A stretch of DNA of 64,000 nt. It comes from Saccharopolyspora elongata (GTDB lineage Bacteria; Actinomycetota; Actinomycetes; Mycobacteriales; Pseudonocardiaceae). Location: contig NZ_SMKW01000029.1 in assembly GCF_004348985.1 (NCBI RefSeq), positions 1 through 64,000 on the forward strand, given 5' to 3'. The notes below the pieces were generated by a model. The model worked only from the letters and a program-made list of their open reading frames with translations, searched no databases and was not told where the DNA came from. This document shows, one piece after another, positions 24,601 through 32,597 of the stretch. The position numbers and the translations under genes are program-made. Every line of letters starts with the position of its first letter. Position 1 is the stretch's first letter.

Positions 24601-25694
24601 GTGCCGTCCCCTCGTGCCCCGGTGGCGTCGTGCAGCGAGCGCATCGTGCCGTGCAGTCGCGCCAGGACCTCCGGCGGCATGCCGTCCACACGGTCGAGGA
24701 TCTCGGCGGCACGAGGATCGGTGGCCCGCGCTTCGCGCTTCTCCGCATCGGTCAGCGCGAGTGTCAGCAGGGACAACATCTCGTCGATCTCGGTCGCGTC
24801 GTGCAGATCACCCGGACTTTCCGGGGCGACCTCGGGGTGATCGGGCAGCAGGATGGGCGATGACAGCACCAGGTCGGCGTCATCGCCGATGAGGACTGGG
24901 AACGCGTGGATGTTGCGACTCGCAGCCACTGCTGCCGAGAGCTCGCCCGGCGGGTCCATCATGGAGCAGAACTCCAGTCCGCGTCCGCTGATCAGCAAGT
25001 GGGTGGCCACCAGCGAACGCCGCAGCGCCGCCGGGCGGGACGCATCGGCATCCACCTCGCGATCGCGATTCTCGACTCGCACGCGCAGGCGGTAGGCCCC
25101 GTCTCCTACCCCCTCGGCTACGGCGGACAGCGACGCGGCGATGCCCTCCGAGCGTCGCAGAATCCGCCCGCTTTCGCCGAGCGGCTCGGCCTCCTTGGCA
25201 TCGGGAAGCTCGATTTCGCGGGTAAGTCCACCATCGAGGAGCGCCGACAGCTTCGCGTGCAGATCGAACTGCTGGGGCGCGGCTTCCTCCGTCGACAGGT
25301 GCCGCGTGCCGTCGACGTCCAACGAATCCACCGGGACGAATTCGCCGTCGACAGCGCGTTCGGCGGTTCGCGCCACGACCCGCAGGAAGCGGAGCCGGAT
25401 GTCGGCCTCGGCCTCTTCGGCCTCGCCCGGAACCCGGAACAGGCATTCCGTCTGCTGCTGCCACGATTCCACCGAACCCGCCACCACCGGCGGCACCGGG
25501 CCATCCGCCTCGACCCACCGGCGCGGCGCGAGGATGCCGAACTGCCATCGCACGCGGTTCTTCCCCGACGAACGCCGATACGGGTAGAGCAGGTAGCCCT
25601 CGTAGAGCACCGCGTCGGCAACCGCTTGAGCCCGCGCGGACTCCGTGCCGGGCTCAACGGGCCCGGGTCGGCTGTCCTTCGGTGCGAAGCTCAT
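24597..25694 (-). CDS. Conserved hydrogenase-cluster protein, first gene of the operon
   Basis: The 365-residue protein has no recognised domain name. It contains an aromatic N-terminal segment (LYEGYLLYPYRRSSGKNRVR WQFG), a beta-rich middle (RLRFLRVVARTAERAVDGEF; LRVRVENRDREVDADASRPA) and a C-terminal part with LVATHLLISGRGLEFCSMMD followed by an Asp/Glu-rich helical end. Similar proteins head group 1h hydrogenase operons elsewhere, to my recollection, with unknown function. The ATG at 25694 has only a weak GGGGGC site. A GTG at 25745 would add 17 residues. It overlaps the 66-residue gene by 4 nt. Confidence 0.72.
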   Translation of the reverse strand: MSFAPKDSRPGPVEPGTESARAQAVADAVLYEGYLLYPYRRSSGKNRVRWQFGILAPRRWVEADGPVPPVVAGSVESWQQQTECLFRVPGEAEEAEADIRLRFLRVVARTAERAVDGEFVPVDSLDVDGTRHLSTEEAAPQQFDLHAKLSALLDGGLTREIELPDAKEAEPLGESGRILRRSEGIAASLSAVAEGVGDGAYRLRVRVENRDREVDADASRPAALRRSLVATHLLISGRGLEFCSMMDPPGELSAAVAASRNIHAFPVLIGDDADLVLSSPILLPDHPEVAPESPGDLHDATEIDEMLSLLTLALTDAEKREARATDPRAAEILDRVDGMPPEVLARLHGTMRSLHDATGARGDGT

Positions 25695-26430
25695 CGGTTT
25701 CTGCCCCCAGCTTGGCTGCTGCCGTGCAGAAGCAGGATCGTGCACTTCCCGCTGATCAACGGTTGCCCCACGGCAGTCCTGATATTGATCCGGTTGTCAC
25801 CCGCGTGCCCACAGGCCCGATGCCCGGCCCGGAACGCAACGACGCGGGGGTGCTGCGCGATCCGTCCAAGCTACGGCGGCGGCCGCAACGCCCACAAGTC
25901 GATCTGCCCGCACTCGAACGGGCCTTGCAACCGCGACGACGACAGCGCTGCCGGAAGATGTTCCGCGCGGCCGAACTTCGGGTACCCACGCGCGGAGCCC
26001 GCAGTTCACCGGCGCGACGCGCCGACCGTCGGCCCGAGAAGCGCTCATGTCCGTGAGATCCACTGAGGACTCGGAAGATCTTCCTTCTCCCGCAGCGCTC
26101 TCTGCAACTCATTGCACACGAGCACGCAGCATCGGCTGATATGCGCGGAGACTGACACGAGCCGACTCTCCACACATCTGTTGGAGAGCCGGAGCACTTG
26201 CCTGCAAGACGCGTGTGGCGATTCGGGCACGTCTACGGACCTGAAGGCGGGACCGGCCCGGCCCGAAAAGAAAAGCAAGGCCAGTCCCGCCCAACACCAC
26301 CGCGAAGCCAGCCGCCCGGACGTCCGCCTACCCCGCGCAACGAGCGCGAAACCCATCCGCCATCGCAGTCCACGTCTGGTTTCACTCTCCCGGATCAGGA
26401 ACACCGTTGAGCGGCAGCGGGCAGAATGCC
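25695..26430. other. Upstream region of the hydrogenase operon
   Basis: About 740 bp without a credible gene. It must carry the promoter for the long minus-strand hydrogenase transcript. The only structure seen is an inverted repeat, CCGACTCTCC (26162-26171) with GGAGAGCCGG (26183-26192), one mismatch, 11-nt spacer. It may be an operator or a terminator. Open frames here have shadow-like composition. Confidence 0.5.
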
Positions 26431-26466
26431 GAAGCGCGGCGCGGAGGTTTCTCCGCGCCGCGCTTC
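26431..26466. terminator. 16-bp hairpin after the extradiol dioxygenase gene
   Basis: GAAGCGCGGCGCGGAG and its exact complement flank a GTTT loop, 15 nt beyond the dioxygenase stop. This is the strongest terminator candidate at the edge between the hydrogenase and steroid regions. Confidence 0.75.
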
Positions 26467-26480
26467 GTTGTCGGGTCAGG

Positions 26481-27371
26481 TCAGCTGCTGAAGTCCCACT
26501 TGTGGCCCCAGTAGCTGTCGGCCGTGATCTCCTCCGCCGAGTAGGCGGATTCGTCGACCAGCATGCCCGCGCAACCGACTTCGAGATCCCAGCCGCCCGG
26601 GGTCCGGACGTAGAACGACACCATCTTGTCGTTCGTGTGACGCCCCAACGTGGACGACACGTGGTAGCCGCCCTCCATGACCCGGTCCAGGGCACGTCCG
26701 ACCTCGTCGAGGGTCTCGCACTCGACCATGATGTGGACCAGGGCCGGGGACTTGAGATCCGGCGACGGCAGCAGCGCGAGGCTGTGGTGCCGCGCATTGA
26801 CGCCCATGAACCGGAGCCGGACCGGGCCGTACTCCGGGGGCGCCGGCAGCCGGAACGCCCCTCGCGGCAGGAAACCGAGCGTCTCGGCGTAGAAGCGGTA
26901 CGCCTCGTCCAGGTCGCTCACCGGCACCACGACGTGCCCCAGCCCCAGCGCCCCGGTGACGAAGCGGTTCCCGAACCGCGTCGCGACCGGGCTGTGGTCC
27001 AGCGCCGGGCCGTGGAAGATCTCCAGCGGGGTTCCGCCCGGTGCTTCGAAGGTGATTCCCGCCTCCACCCGGCGGGTATCGGCCTCCTCCAGGGTCAGCG
27101 GCTTCGGGGCGAGCCCGGCCGCCTCGACCGCGGCCTGGACCCGCTGGAGGCCCAGGTGGTCGCGGACCTCCCAGCCCACGGCCTCCACCCGGTCCACGTC
27201 GCCGGGCAGGACGACGATCCGGCCGATCCGCTCGTCCACGCGCAGGTACAGCGCGTCCTCTTCCGGCCCGCTGCCCTCGGCGAAACCGATGGTCTCGAAG
27301 GCGAACTTCCGCCAGGCGTCCATATCCGTGGCGCGGATCCGGACGTAGCCCAGTGAGCTGATGTCGGTCAT
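26481..27371 (-). CDS. Extradiol ring-cleavage dioxygenase, HsaC/BphC-like
   Basis: A 296-residue two-domain VOC-fold enzyme (SLGYVRIRATDMDAWRKFA in the N-domain, GLGHVVVPVSDLDEAYRFYA in the C-domain). Ferrous-iron ligands are His146 (GLGHV), a His of ARHHSLAL (195/196) and Glu264 (WDLEVGC). RHHSLALLP and TLGRHTNDKMVSFYV are close to HsaC, which cleaves the catechol 3,4-DHSA in steroid ring A. Similarity to HsaC is only moderate, so a paralogue for another steroid catechol is possible. ATG 27371 has GGAAGGA upstream. An ATG at 27392 is less likely. It follows the HsaA-like gene by 52 nt and is probably one operon with it. Confidence 0.8.
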   Translation of the reverse strand: MTDISSLGYVRIRATDMDAWRKFAFETIGFAEGSGPEEDALYLRVDERIGRIVVLPGDVDRVEAVGWEVRDHLGLQRVQAAVEAAGLAPKPLTLEEADTRRVEAGITFEAPGGTPLEIFHGPALDHSPVATRFGNRFVTGALGLGHVVVPVSDLDEAYRFYAETLGFLPRGAFRLPAPPEYGPVRLRFMGVNARHHSLALLPSPDLKSPALVHIMVECETLDEVGRALDRVMEGGYHVSSTLGRHTNDKMVSFYVRTPGGWDLEVGCAGMLVDESAYSAEEITADSYWGHKWDFSS

Positions 27372-27423
27372 GTCCTTCCTCTCTCCGTGCAATAGGCGCC
27401 GGACGTGGTCGGCGCGGCTAGGT

Positions 27424-28608
27424 TCAGATCAGCGCCCGCAGCGGCCCATCCGGTTCGATGCCCAACGACGTCAAGGCGTTCGAGTGGTAGATCGAACCGG
27501 GGATGTGGATGGCGTGCTGCAGGCCGACGTGCGCGTCGCGCCAGAAGCGCTGCATCGCGTTGTTGCGGCGCACCGCATTCCCACCGGACCGGGCGAAGAT
27601 CTCGTCGACCGCGGACACCGCGCGCCACGCGCAGCGCACCTGGTTCCGGCGCACCACCGACCGGTCCTCGAAGCTGATCGGCCGGCCAGCGTCGACCATG
27701 TCGTAGAGCCGGCTGACGCCGTCGAGCAGCTGCGTGCGCGATCCGGCGATCTCCGCGGCGGCTTCGGAGATCGCGTACATCGTGTGCGGGTCGTCGCGGA
27801 CCCGGGTCCCGGCCGCCATGACCCGGTCCCGCTGGTAGTCGAGGTGGCAGGCGAGCGCGCCTTCCGCGATGCCGATGACCGCCGCCGTGATGCCCAGCGG
27901 GAACATCGTCCAGAACGGCAGCCGGTACACCGTGTCGGTCCGGCCGGCGCGCTCGGCGGCCAGCTCGCCCTGGGCGACCTCATCGGCGTCGATGGTCCGG
28001 TACGCCGGGATGAACGCGCCGTCGACGACGACGTCCTTGCTCCCCGTGCCGCACAACCCGATGACGTCCCAGGAGTCCTCGACGATCGTGTAGTCCTTCC
28101 TCGGCAGGACCACGTGCATCGTCTTCACCGGCTGCGCCGGCTTGCCATCAGCGTCGCCGAGCAGTGCACCGAGAAAGATCCAGTCGCAGTGGTCGGTTCC
28201 GGAGGAGAACTGCCACCGGCCCCGGAGGACGTAGCCACCGTCGGTCGGGGTGGCCACGCCGCTGGGCATGTACGGGGAGGCGATCCAGGTGTCCTGGTTC
28301 TCCCCCCAGACCTCCTCCTGGAGCCGCCGGTCCATGAGCGCCATCTCCCACGGGTGGACGCCGCCCACCCCGCACACCCATCCCGTCGATCCGCACGCCT
28401 TCGCCACCGCCATCACGGCTTCCGCGAAATCGCGCGGGTGGGCTGCGTGCCCGCCGAAGTCGGTCGGCTGCAGCAGCCGCATGACCCCGGCTTCGCGCAC
28501 CAGCTTGACGCTCTCGTCCGCCAGCTTGCCGAGGCGCTCGGTCTCTTCCGCAGTCGCTGCGAGCCGGGCAGCGACCTCCTCCACTCTGCGAACCACATCG
28601 TGCGCCAT
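27424..28608 (-). CDS. Flavin-dependent hydroxylase, HsaA-like
   Basis: The 394-residue group D flavoprotein monooxygenase has the acyl-CoA-dehydrogenase fold. Mycobacterial HsaA, which ortho-hydroxylates 3-HSA to the catechol 3,4-DHSA, has the same length as I recall it. Typical pieces are MRLLQPTDFGGHAAHPRDFA, CGSTGWVCGVGGVHPWEMAL, and RGRWQFSSGTDHCDWIFLGA. It needs FMNH2 or FADH2 from a reductase (HsaB), which is not in this window. It is followed by the HsaC-like gene, so the substrate and product enzymes are together. ATG 28608 has GGAGGT 8 nt upstream. A half-degenerate KstR2-type palindrome lies upstream. Confidence 0.82.
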   Translation of the reverse strand: MAHDVVRRVEEVAARLAATAEETERLGKLADESVKLVREAGVMRLLQPTDFGGHAAHPRDFAEAVMAVAKACGSTGWVCGVGGVHPWEMALMDRRLQEEVWGENQDTWIASPYMPSGVATPTDGGYVLRGRWQFSSGTDHCDWIFLGALLGDADGKPAQPVKTMHVVLPRKDYTIVEDSWDVIGLCGTGSKDVVVDGAFIPAYRTIDADEVAQGELAAERAGRTDTVYRLPFWTMFPLGITAAVIGIAEGALACHLDYQRDRVMAAGTRVRDDPHTMYAISEAAAEIAGSRTQLLDGVSRLYDMVDAGRPISFEDRSVVRRNQVRCAWRAVSAVDEIFARSGGNAVRRNNAMQRFWRDAHVGLQHAIHIPGSIYHSNALTSLGIEPDGPLRALI

Positions 28609-28783
28609 GCAGGCACCTCCGGAAATGATCAAGACGGCCGCACCCGCCACCGATGTGCCAGGGCGTGCTAGACGCTAGGTTCGGCTTCCGGGCCGCTCCC
28701 ACCGCTGCTCCCGCTGACCGAGACCGACCTGTGCGCCCGGACTCGCGCGGCTGTGACACGGGTCCGCGCCGCACAGCTTCCCA

Positions 28784-28797
28784 AGCAAACGCTTGGC
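28784..28797. promoter_or_regulatory. KstR2-type operator (one core mismatch)
   Basis: AGCAAACGCTTGGC matches the KstR2 consensus AnCAAGnnCTTGnT except CAAA for CAAG and a final C. It lies in the divergent gap between the HsaA-like gene and the MaoC gene, where it could control both. A further partial palindrome, CTAGACGCTAG (28668-28678), lies nearer the HsaA-like gene. Confidence 0.6.
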
Positions 28798-28864
28798 CAG
28801 CTATGCTCTCGGCGCCGAGATGGAGCTGGCCGGTGCCGCGGGCACGGCGGGAGGGCAGGAACAG

Positions 28865-29344
28865 GTGGCCGAGGAATCCGGGGGCGCGGCCCCGTTCACC
28901 GTCGACGGGCTCGACGAACTCCGCGCGTCCGTCGGCACGACGCTGGGCCCCACCGCGTGGCTCCCGATCGACCAGGCGCGGATCGACGGCTTCGCCGACG
29001 TCACCGGGGACCATCAGTGGATTCACGTCGACCCGGTGCGGGCGCGCGAGTCCGCGTTCGGGTCGACGATCGCGCACGGCTACCTCACGCTGTCGCTGTG
29101 CAACTACTTCCTGCCCCAGCTGCTGTCGGTGCGCGGCGTCAGCATGGGGGTCAACTACGGCGCCGACCGCGTCCGCTTCCCGGCGCCGGTGCCTGCCGGA
29201 TCACGCATCCGCGGCCGTGGCGAGGTCCTCGCCTGCATCGACGTGCCCGGCGGGGTCCAGGCGACGATCCGGATCACCGTGGAGGTGGAGGGCCAGGCCA
29301 AGCCGGCGTGCGTCGTCGAGACGCTCAACCGCTGGCTCGCCTGA
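28865..29344 (+). CDS. MaoC-type (R)-hydratase
   Basis: A 159-residue single hot-dog domain with the hydratase-2 motif: FADVTGDHQWIHVDPVRARE supplies the catalytic Asp and His, followed by STIAHGYLTLSL. MaoC enzymes hydrate trans-2-enoyl-CoA esters. In steroid clusters they act on side-chain or ring-derived CoA esters. The GTG at 28865 has AGGAACAG upstream and gives standard length. An ATG at 28820 would add a Gly/Ala-rich leader. It is transcribed away from the HsaA-like gene and converges on the ketosteroid isomerase gene. Confidence 0.82.
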   Translation: MAEESGGAAPFTVDGLDELRASVGTTLGPTAWLPIDQARIDGFADVTGDHQWIHVDPVRARESAFGSTIAHGYLTLSLCNYFLPQLLSVRGVSMGVNYGADRVRFPAPVPAGSRIRGRGEVLACIDVPGGVQATIRITVEVEGQAKPACVVETLNRWLA

Positions 29345-29383
29345 TCCCGCCGACCGAAAACCCCTGCCCCGCAACGGACGCCG

Positions 29384-29758
29384 TCACGAGGCGGACTGCA
29401 CGTCCTCGGGGCTCCAGAACGCCCGCATGCTCGTGATCCGCCCGGCCTCGTCGAAGGTCATGACGTCGATCGGCTCGACCTCGACCGCCCCGTCCGGCGT
29501 CTCGGTGCGCACGCGGAAGTGGAACGCGGCGCTGTCGCCGGCCGCCCGCACCGCGATCAGCTCGCTCTCCCGGCGCAGGTTCTCGATGGCCGAGTAGAAC
29601 TCGGCGATCGCGCCCCGGCCGCGCAACGGCTCACTTCCCACCGGATCTTCGAGCGTGGCGTCCTCCGCGTACAGCGCCGCGATCTCCGCCGCTCCCCCGG
29701 TCCCGATGGCCTTCACATAACTCGCGACGACGTCGCGGATGACGGACGGCTCCGGCAT
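29384..29758 (-). CDS. Delta5-3-ketosteroid isomerase
   Basis: The 124-residue SnoaL/NTF2-fold protein is strikingly like Pseudomonas ketosteroid isomerase. SYVKAIGTGG carries the catalytic Tyr14/16 equivalent, YAEDATLEDPVGSEPLRGR the catalytic Asp38/40, and VMTFDEAGRITSMRAFWSPE the Asp99/103. It would move the double bond of 5-ene-3-ketosteroids to the 4-ene form before ring opening. It is the third gene after kshA and the small Cys protein (108-nt gap). GAGG lies 11 nt upstream of the ATG. Confidence 0.85.
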   Translation of the reverse strand: MPEPSVIRDVVASYVKAIGTGGAAEIAALYAEDATLEDPVGSEPLRGRGAIAEFYSAIENLRRESELIAVRAAGDSAAFHFRVRTETPDGAVEVEPIDVMTFDEAGRITSMRAFWSPEDVQSAS

Positions 29759-29865
29759 GTCCGATGTCCTCTCCTCGTGGTCGGCCCGCGCAGCGGCGGG
29801 CTGGTGGCGGTGATCCGGATCGGCCGACTCCTCGCACCGGCTGCGAGGAGTCGGCCTTCCCGGGA

Positions 29866-30105
29866 TCACGGCTGCGGAACGCGGATCCGTCCATCGCGCA
29901 CCGCTGTTTCGATGCTGTCGCTCAACTTCAGGCAGGTCAGCACCGTTGCGCGGTCGGCGGTCGGGCTCTGCGCGAGCTCGACGCACTGCTCGGTGTCGGA
30001 CGTCCACTGCACGAGCGTGTGGGCCAGGCTGTTCTTCTTGACCAGCACGCACGTGCCGCAGCTGCGGCAGGACACGGGCTGGAGCGGAATCTCCTCGTCG
30101 GTCAT
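29866..30105 (-). CDS. Small Cys-rich protein coupled to kshA
   Basis: A 79-residue protein with an N-terminal CRSCGTCVLVKKNSLAHTLV and further Cys in SDTEQCVEL and LTCLKLS. The CxxCxxC cluster suggests a zinc or Fe-S site, though it is too short for a plant or bacterial ferredoxin. It starts 12 nt after the kshA stop and is surely co-translated. I recall similar short proteins beside kshA in other actinobacteria. KshA needs electrons from KshB, which is not here, so an electron-carrier or assembly role is tempting but unproven. Confidence 0.65.
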   Translation of the reverse strand: MTDEEIPLQPVSCRSCGTCVLVKKNSLAHTLVQWTSDTEQCVELAQSPTADRATVLTCLKLSDSIETAVRDGRIRVPQP

Positions 30106-30117
30106 GGATCGCGCCGA

Positions 30118-31284
30118 TCAGGCGGTGGGGGCGCTGTCGTCGACGATGATCCGGCCGTTGGCCAGGTTGTCATCGACCTCGGCCTGCCAGAACTGGATCG
30201 CCCGCTCGGTGTCGATCTCGAACTCGAACCGCTGGGTCATCTCCGGCTGGACGTCCTCGACGTCGACATAGAACTGCTCGTACCAGCGCCGGAGCTGGTA
30301 GACCGGGCCGTCCTCCTCGCACAGCAGCGGGTTGTCGATCTCCGCCTTGTTCTGCCAGATCTCGACGTCCTGCAGGAAGCCCTTCTCCACCCCCGCGGCG
30401 AACGCCTGGGCCATCTGCTCGGCCTCCTCGTCGGACATGCCGTCCGGCTTCTTGACCATCGCGCCCCACTGCAGCACGAAACTCGTGGGCGACACCGGGT
30501 AGTGGCAGTTGATCAGCACGGTCTCGATCGTCTGGTCTCCCACGTCGCTCCACAGATAGTCGATCATGTAGGAGGGTCCGTAGTAGGAGGCGCTAGAACG
30601 CAGGCTGCTGTCGTCGGAGTAGTTCGTGCCGATCTTCACGTCCGGCCGGGCCTTGCTGTGCATCGTCTGGGTGGCGACGTGGCCCTCGAACACGTTCTTG
30701 AAGTACGTCGGGAACGAGTAGTGGATGTAGAAGAAGTGCGCCATGTCCACGACGTTGTCGACGATCTCCCGGCAGTTCGATCCGTCGATCCGCAGCGAGT
30801 TCCACGTCCACGACGTCCACTCGTCCGAATCCGTGCCGGGGATCTCCGGGATCGTCACGTCCGGCGGAGGCTGCTGCCCCTGCGGGTCGTTCCACACGAA
30901 CAGCTGCCCGTTGCGCTCCAGCACGGTCCACGCCTTCGTGCGGGCCCGCGGCGGCACCCGCCGCGCGTACGGGATGCTCGCGCAGCGCCCGCTGCCCGAC
31001 CAGCGCCAGTCGTGGAACGGGCAGGCGACCTCGTCGCCCTTCACCTCGCCCTGGCTCAGGTCGCCGCCCATGTGCGGGCAGTACGAGTTGAGCACGTTCA
31101 AGTTCCCGCTGCTGTCGGCGAACACGACCAGCTTGGTGCCGAACGCCTCGATCGCGTGCGGTTTTCCGTCCCGGTAGTGGTCGGCAAGGCCGAGGCAGTG
31201 CCAGCCGCGTGCGTAGCGAACCGGCGGCGCCGCCGCCTCGATCACCCGCACCTCGTTCTCGCCCGCCGCCTGCAGTGACGTCAT
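30118..31284 (-). CDS. kshA: 3-ketosteroid 9alpha-hydroxylase oxygenase KshA
   Basis: A 388-residue Rieske oxygenase. The [2Fe-2S] ligands are Cys69, His71, Cys88 and His91 (CPHMGG and CPFHDWRW). Mononuclear iron ligands are His183 and His188 (DMAHFFYIHYSFP) and Asp306 (GFLQDVEIW). These match KshA, which hydroxylates C9 of androstadienedione-type steroids so that, with KstD, ring B opens. ATG 31284 has a perfect AAAGGAG site. An exact KstR2-type operator lies 221 bp upstream, shared with the divergent SDR. No reductase gene (KshB) is nearby. Confidence 0.93.
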   Translation of the reverse strand: MTSLQAAGENEVRVIEAAAPPVRYARGWHCLGLADHYRDGKPHAIEAFGTKLVVFADSSGNLNVLNSYCPHMGGDLSQGEVKGDEVACPFHDWRWSGSGRCASIPYARRVPPRARTKAWTVLERNGQLFVWNDPQGQQPPPDVTIPEIPGTDSDEWTSWTWNSLRIDGSNCREIVDNVVDMAHFFYIHYSFPTYFKNVFEGHVATQTMHSKARPDVKIGTNYSDDSSLRSSASYYGPSYMIDYLWSDVGDQTIETVLINCHYPVSPTSFVLQWGAMVKKPDGMSDEEAEQMAQAFAAGVEKGFLQDVEIWQNKAEIDNPLLCEEDGPVYQLRRWYEQFYVDVEDVQPEMTQRFEFEIDTERAIQFWQAEVDDNLANGRIIVDDSAPTA

Positions 31285-31504
31285 GAGGACTCCTTTGCCT
31301 CCGTCTTGCCAAAGCTCATCAATGGTGGGAAGTCCGGGCGGGGCGAAAACAGTCGACCTCCCGCTCACCGAGACCGATCTCGGCCGGCGCGGGCCCGCCC
31401 GCAGGTTCCGGTGGTCGCCATGGACCGCGACCGAAGACGAACCGGCACTCGGCCGGTCATCGCAGCGCCAGTCCTCGTCCGACGGGCCACCGCGCTGATA
31501 ACGT

Positions 31505-31518
31505 AGCAAGCGCTTGGT
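31505..31518. promoter_or_regulatory. KstR2-type operator (exact)
   Basis: AGCAAGCGCTTGGT fits AnCAAGnnCTTGnT at every fixed position. It lies between divergent kshA and the plus-strand SDR (31593). In mycobacteria kshA belongs to the KstR regulon, so a KstR2 box here is unexpected. Confidence 0.8.
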
Positions 31519-31592
31519 CGCCACACCGCGAGAGCGCGCCGGGCCGCTGGGCCACCGTGCCGCCGAGGACGGAACCGTTCAGGAGGAAACCC

Positions 31593-32393
31593 ATGAGGCT
31601 GTCCGGGAAAGTCGCTTTCATCACCGGCGCCGCGCAGAGCCAGGGCCGCAGCCATGCCGTGCGGCCGGCCGAGGAGGGCGCGGACATCATCGCCGTGGAC
31701 ATCTGCCGGCAACTCGACATCGTCAAGTACCCCATGGGCACCGAGGAGGGACTGGCCGAGACCGTCCGCCTGGTCGAGAAGCACGGCCGGCGCATCCACG
31801 CCGCCGTTGCGGACGTGCGAGACGCGGATGAACTCGCGGCCGTCCTCGACGCGGGTGTTGCCGAGCTGGGCGGGCTCGACATCGTGGCGGCCAACGCGTC
31901 GATCTGCACCACGCAGCCGTCCGAGGACCTGACCCCCGAGATCTGGCAGACCACGCTGGACATCAACCTCACCGGAGTGTGGAACACCTGCGCGGCAGCC
32001 ATCCCGCACCTACTCGCCTCGGGCGGCGGCAGCATCGTGATCACCGGTTCCACCGCGTCCCTCAAGGGACTTCCCTTCTTCCTGCCCTACGTGGCGGCGA
32101 AGCACGCAGTGGTCGGCATCGCGCGATCGCTCGCGCTGGAGTTCGCCGACCGGGGCATCAGGGTGAACACGATCCACCCCACCGGCGTCGACACGCCGCA
32201 GGGGCACTCGCCGGTGCTGCCGACGCTCCTGGAGAAGCGGCCGGATCTCGGGCCGCTGTTCATGAACACCCTTCCGGTGGAACGCGTCCAGTCGATCGAC
32301 ATCAGCAACGCGCTGGTGTTCCTGGCCTCCGACGAAGCCCGGTACGTGACCGGCGCGAACTTCCCGGTGGACGCGGGCAACACGATCCGCTGA
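31593..32393 (+). CDS. SDR dehydrogenase, mycofactocin-coupled type
   Basis: A 266-residue short-chain dehydrogenase resembling the mycofactocin-dependent subgroup (SHAVRPAEEGADIIAVDICR, the YPMGTEEGLAETVRLVEKHG insert, DTPQGHSPVLPTLLEKR). Such enzymes keep their NAD bound and pass electrons to mycofactocin. The catalytic Ser and Tyr-x-x-x-Lys (YVAAKH) are present. The nucleotide loop reads TGAAQSQGRS where the family has GxGR, and NAG is NAS, so cofactor binding may be altered. ATG 31593 has GGAGGAAACCC upstream. The likely substrate is a steroid alcohol, by context only. Confidence 0.82.
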   Translation: MRLSGKVAFITGAAQSQGRSHAVRPAEEGADIIAVDICRQLDIVKYPMGTEEGLAETVRLVEKHGRRIHAAVADVRDADELAAVLDAGVAELGGLDIVAANASICTTQPSEDLTPEIWQTTLDINLTGVWNTCAAAIPHLLASGGGSIVITGSTASLKGLPFFLPYVAAKHAVVGIARSLALEFADRGIRVNTIHPTGVDTPQGHSPVLPTLLEKRPDLGPLFMNTLPVERVQSIDISNALVFLASDEARYVTGANFPVDAGNTIR

Positions 32394-32428
32394 ACGGCCG
32401 CCGCGCGATCGGGAGGACTGCGTTCGAT

Positions 32429-32459
32429 GGACGCCGGGATCGCCGCGATCCCGGCGTCC
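32429..32459. terminator. 13-bp hairpin after the SDR gene
   Basis: GGACGCCGGGATC and its exact complement flank a GCCGC loop, 35 nt beyond the SDR stop. It could end transcription from both sides, since the next gene converges from the right (stop at 32598). Confidence 0.75.
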
Positions 32460-32597
32460 GGGAGCCGGACGATGCTGTGACCGCCTGGGTGCGCAGCCGA
32501 AGAGCGGCGGTCACGGCTCGAAGAGCGTGCAGGCCGCCCGCTGCCCCAGCCTGATCAGCAAGGACAACGGGCGGCCATCAGCTCAGCCCTCTCGGCG

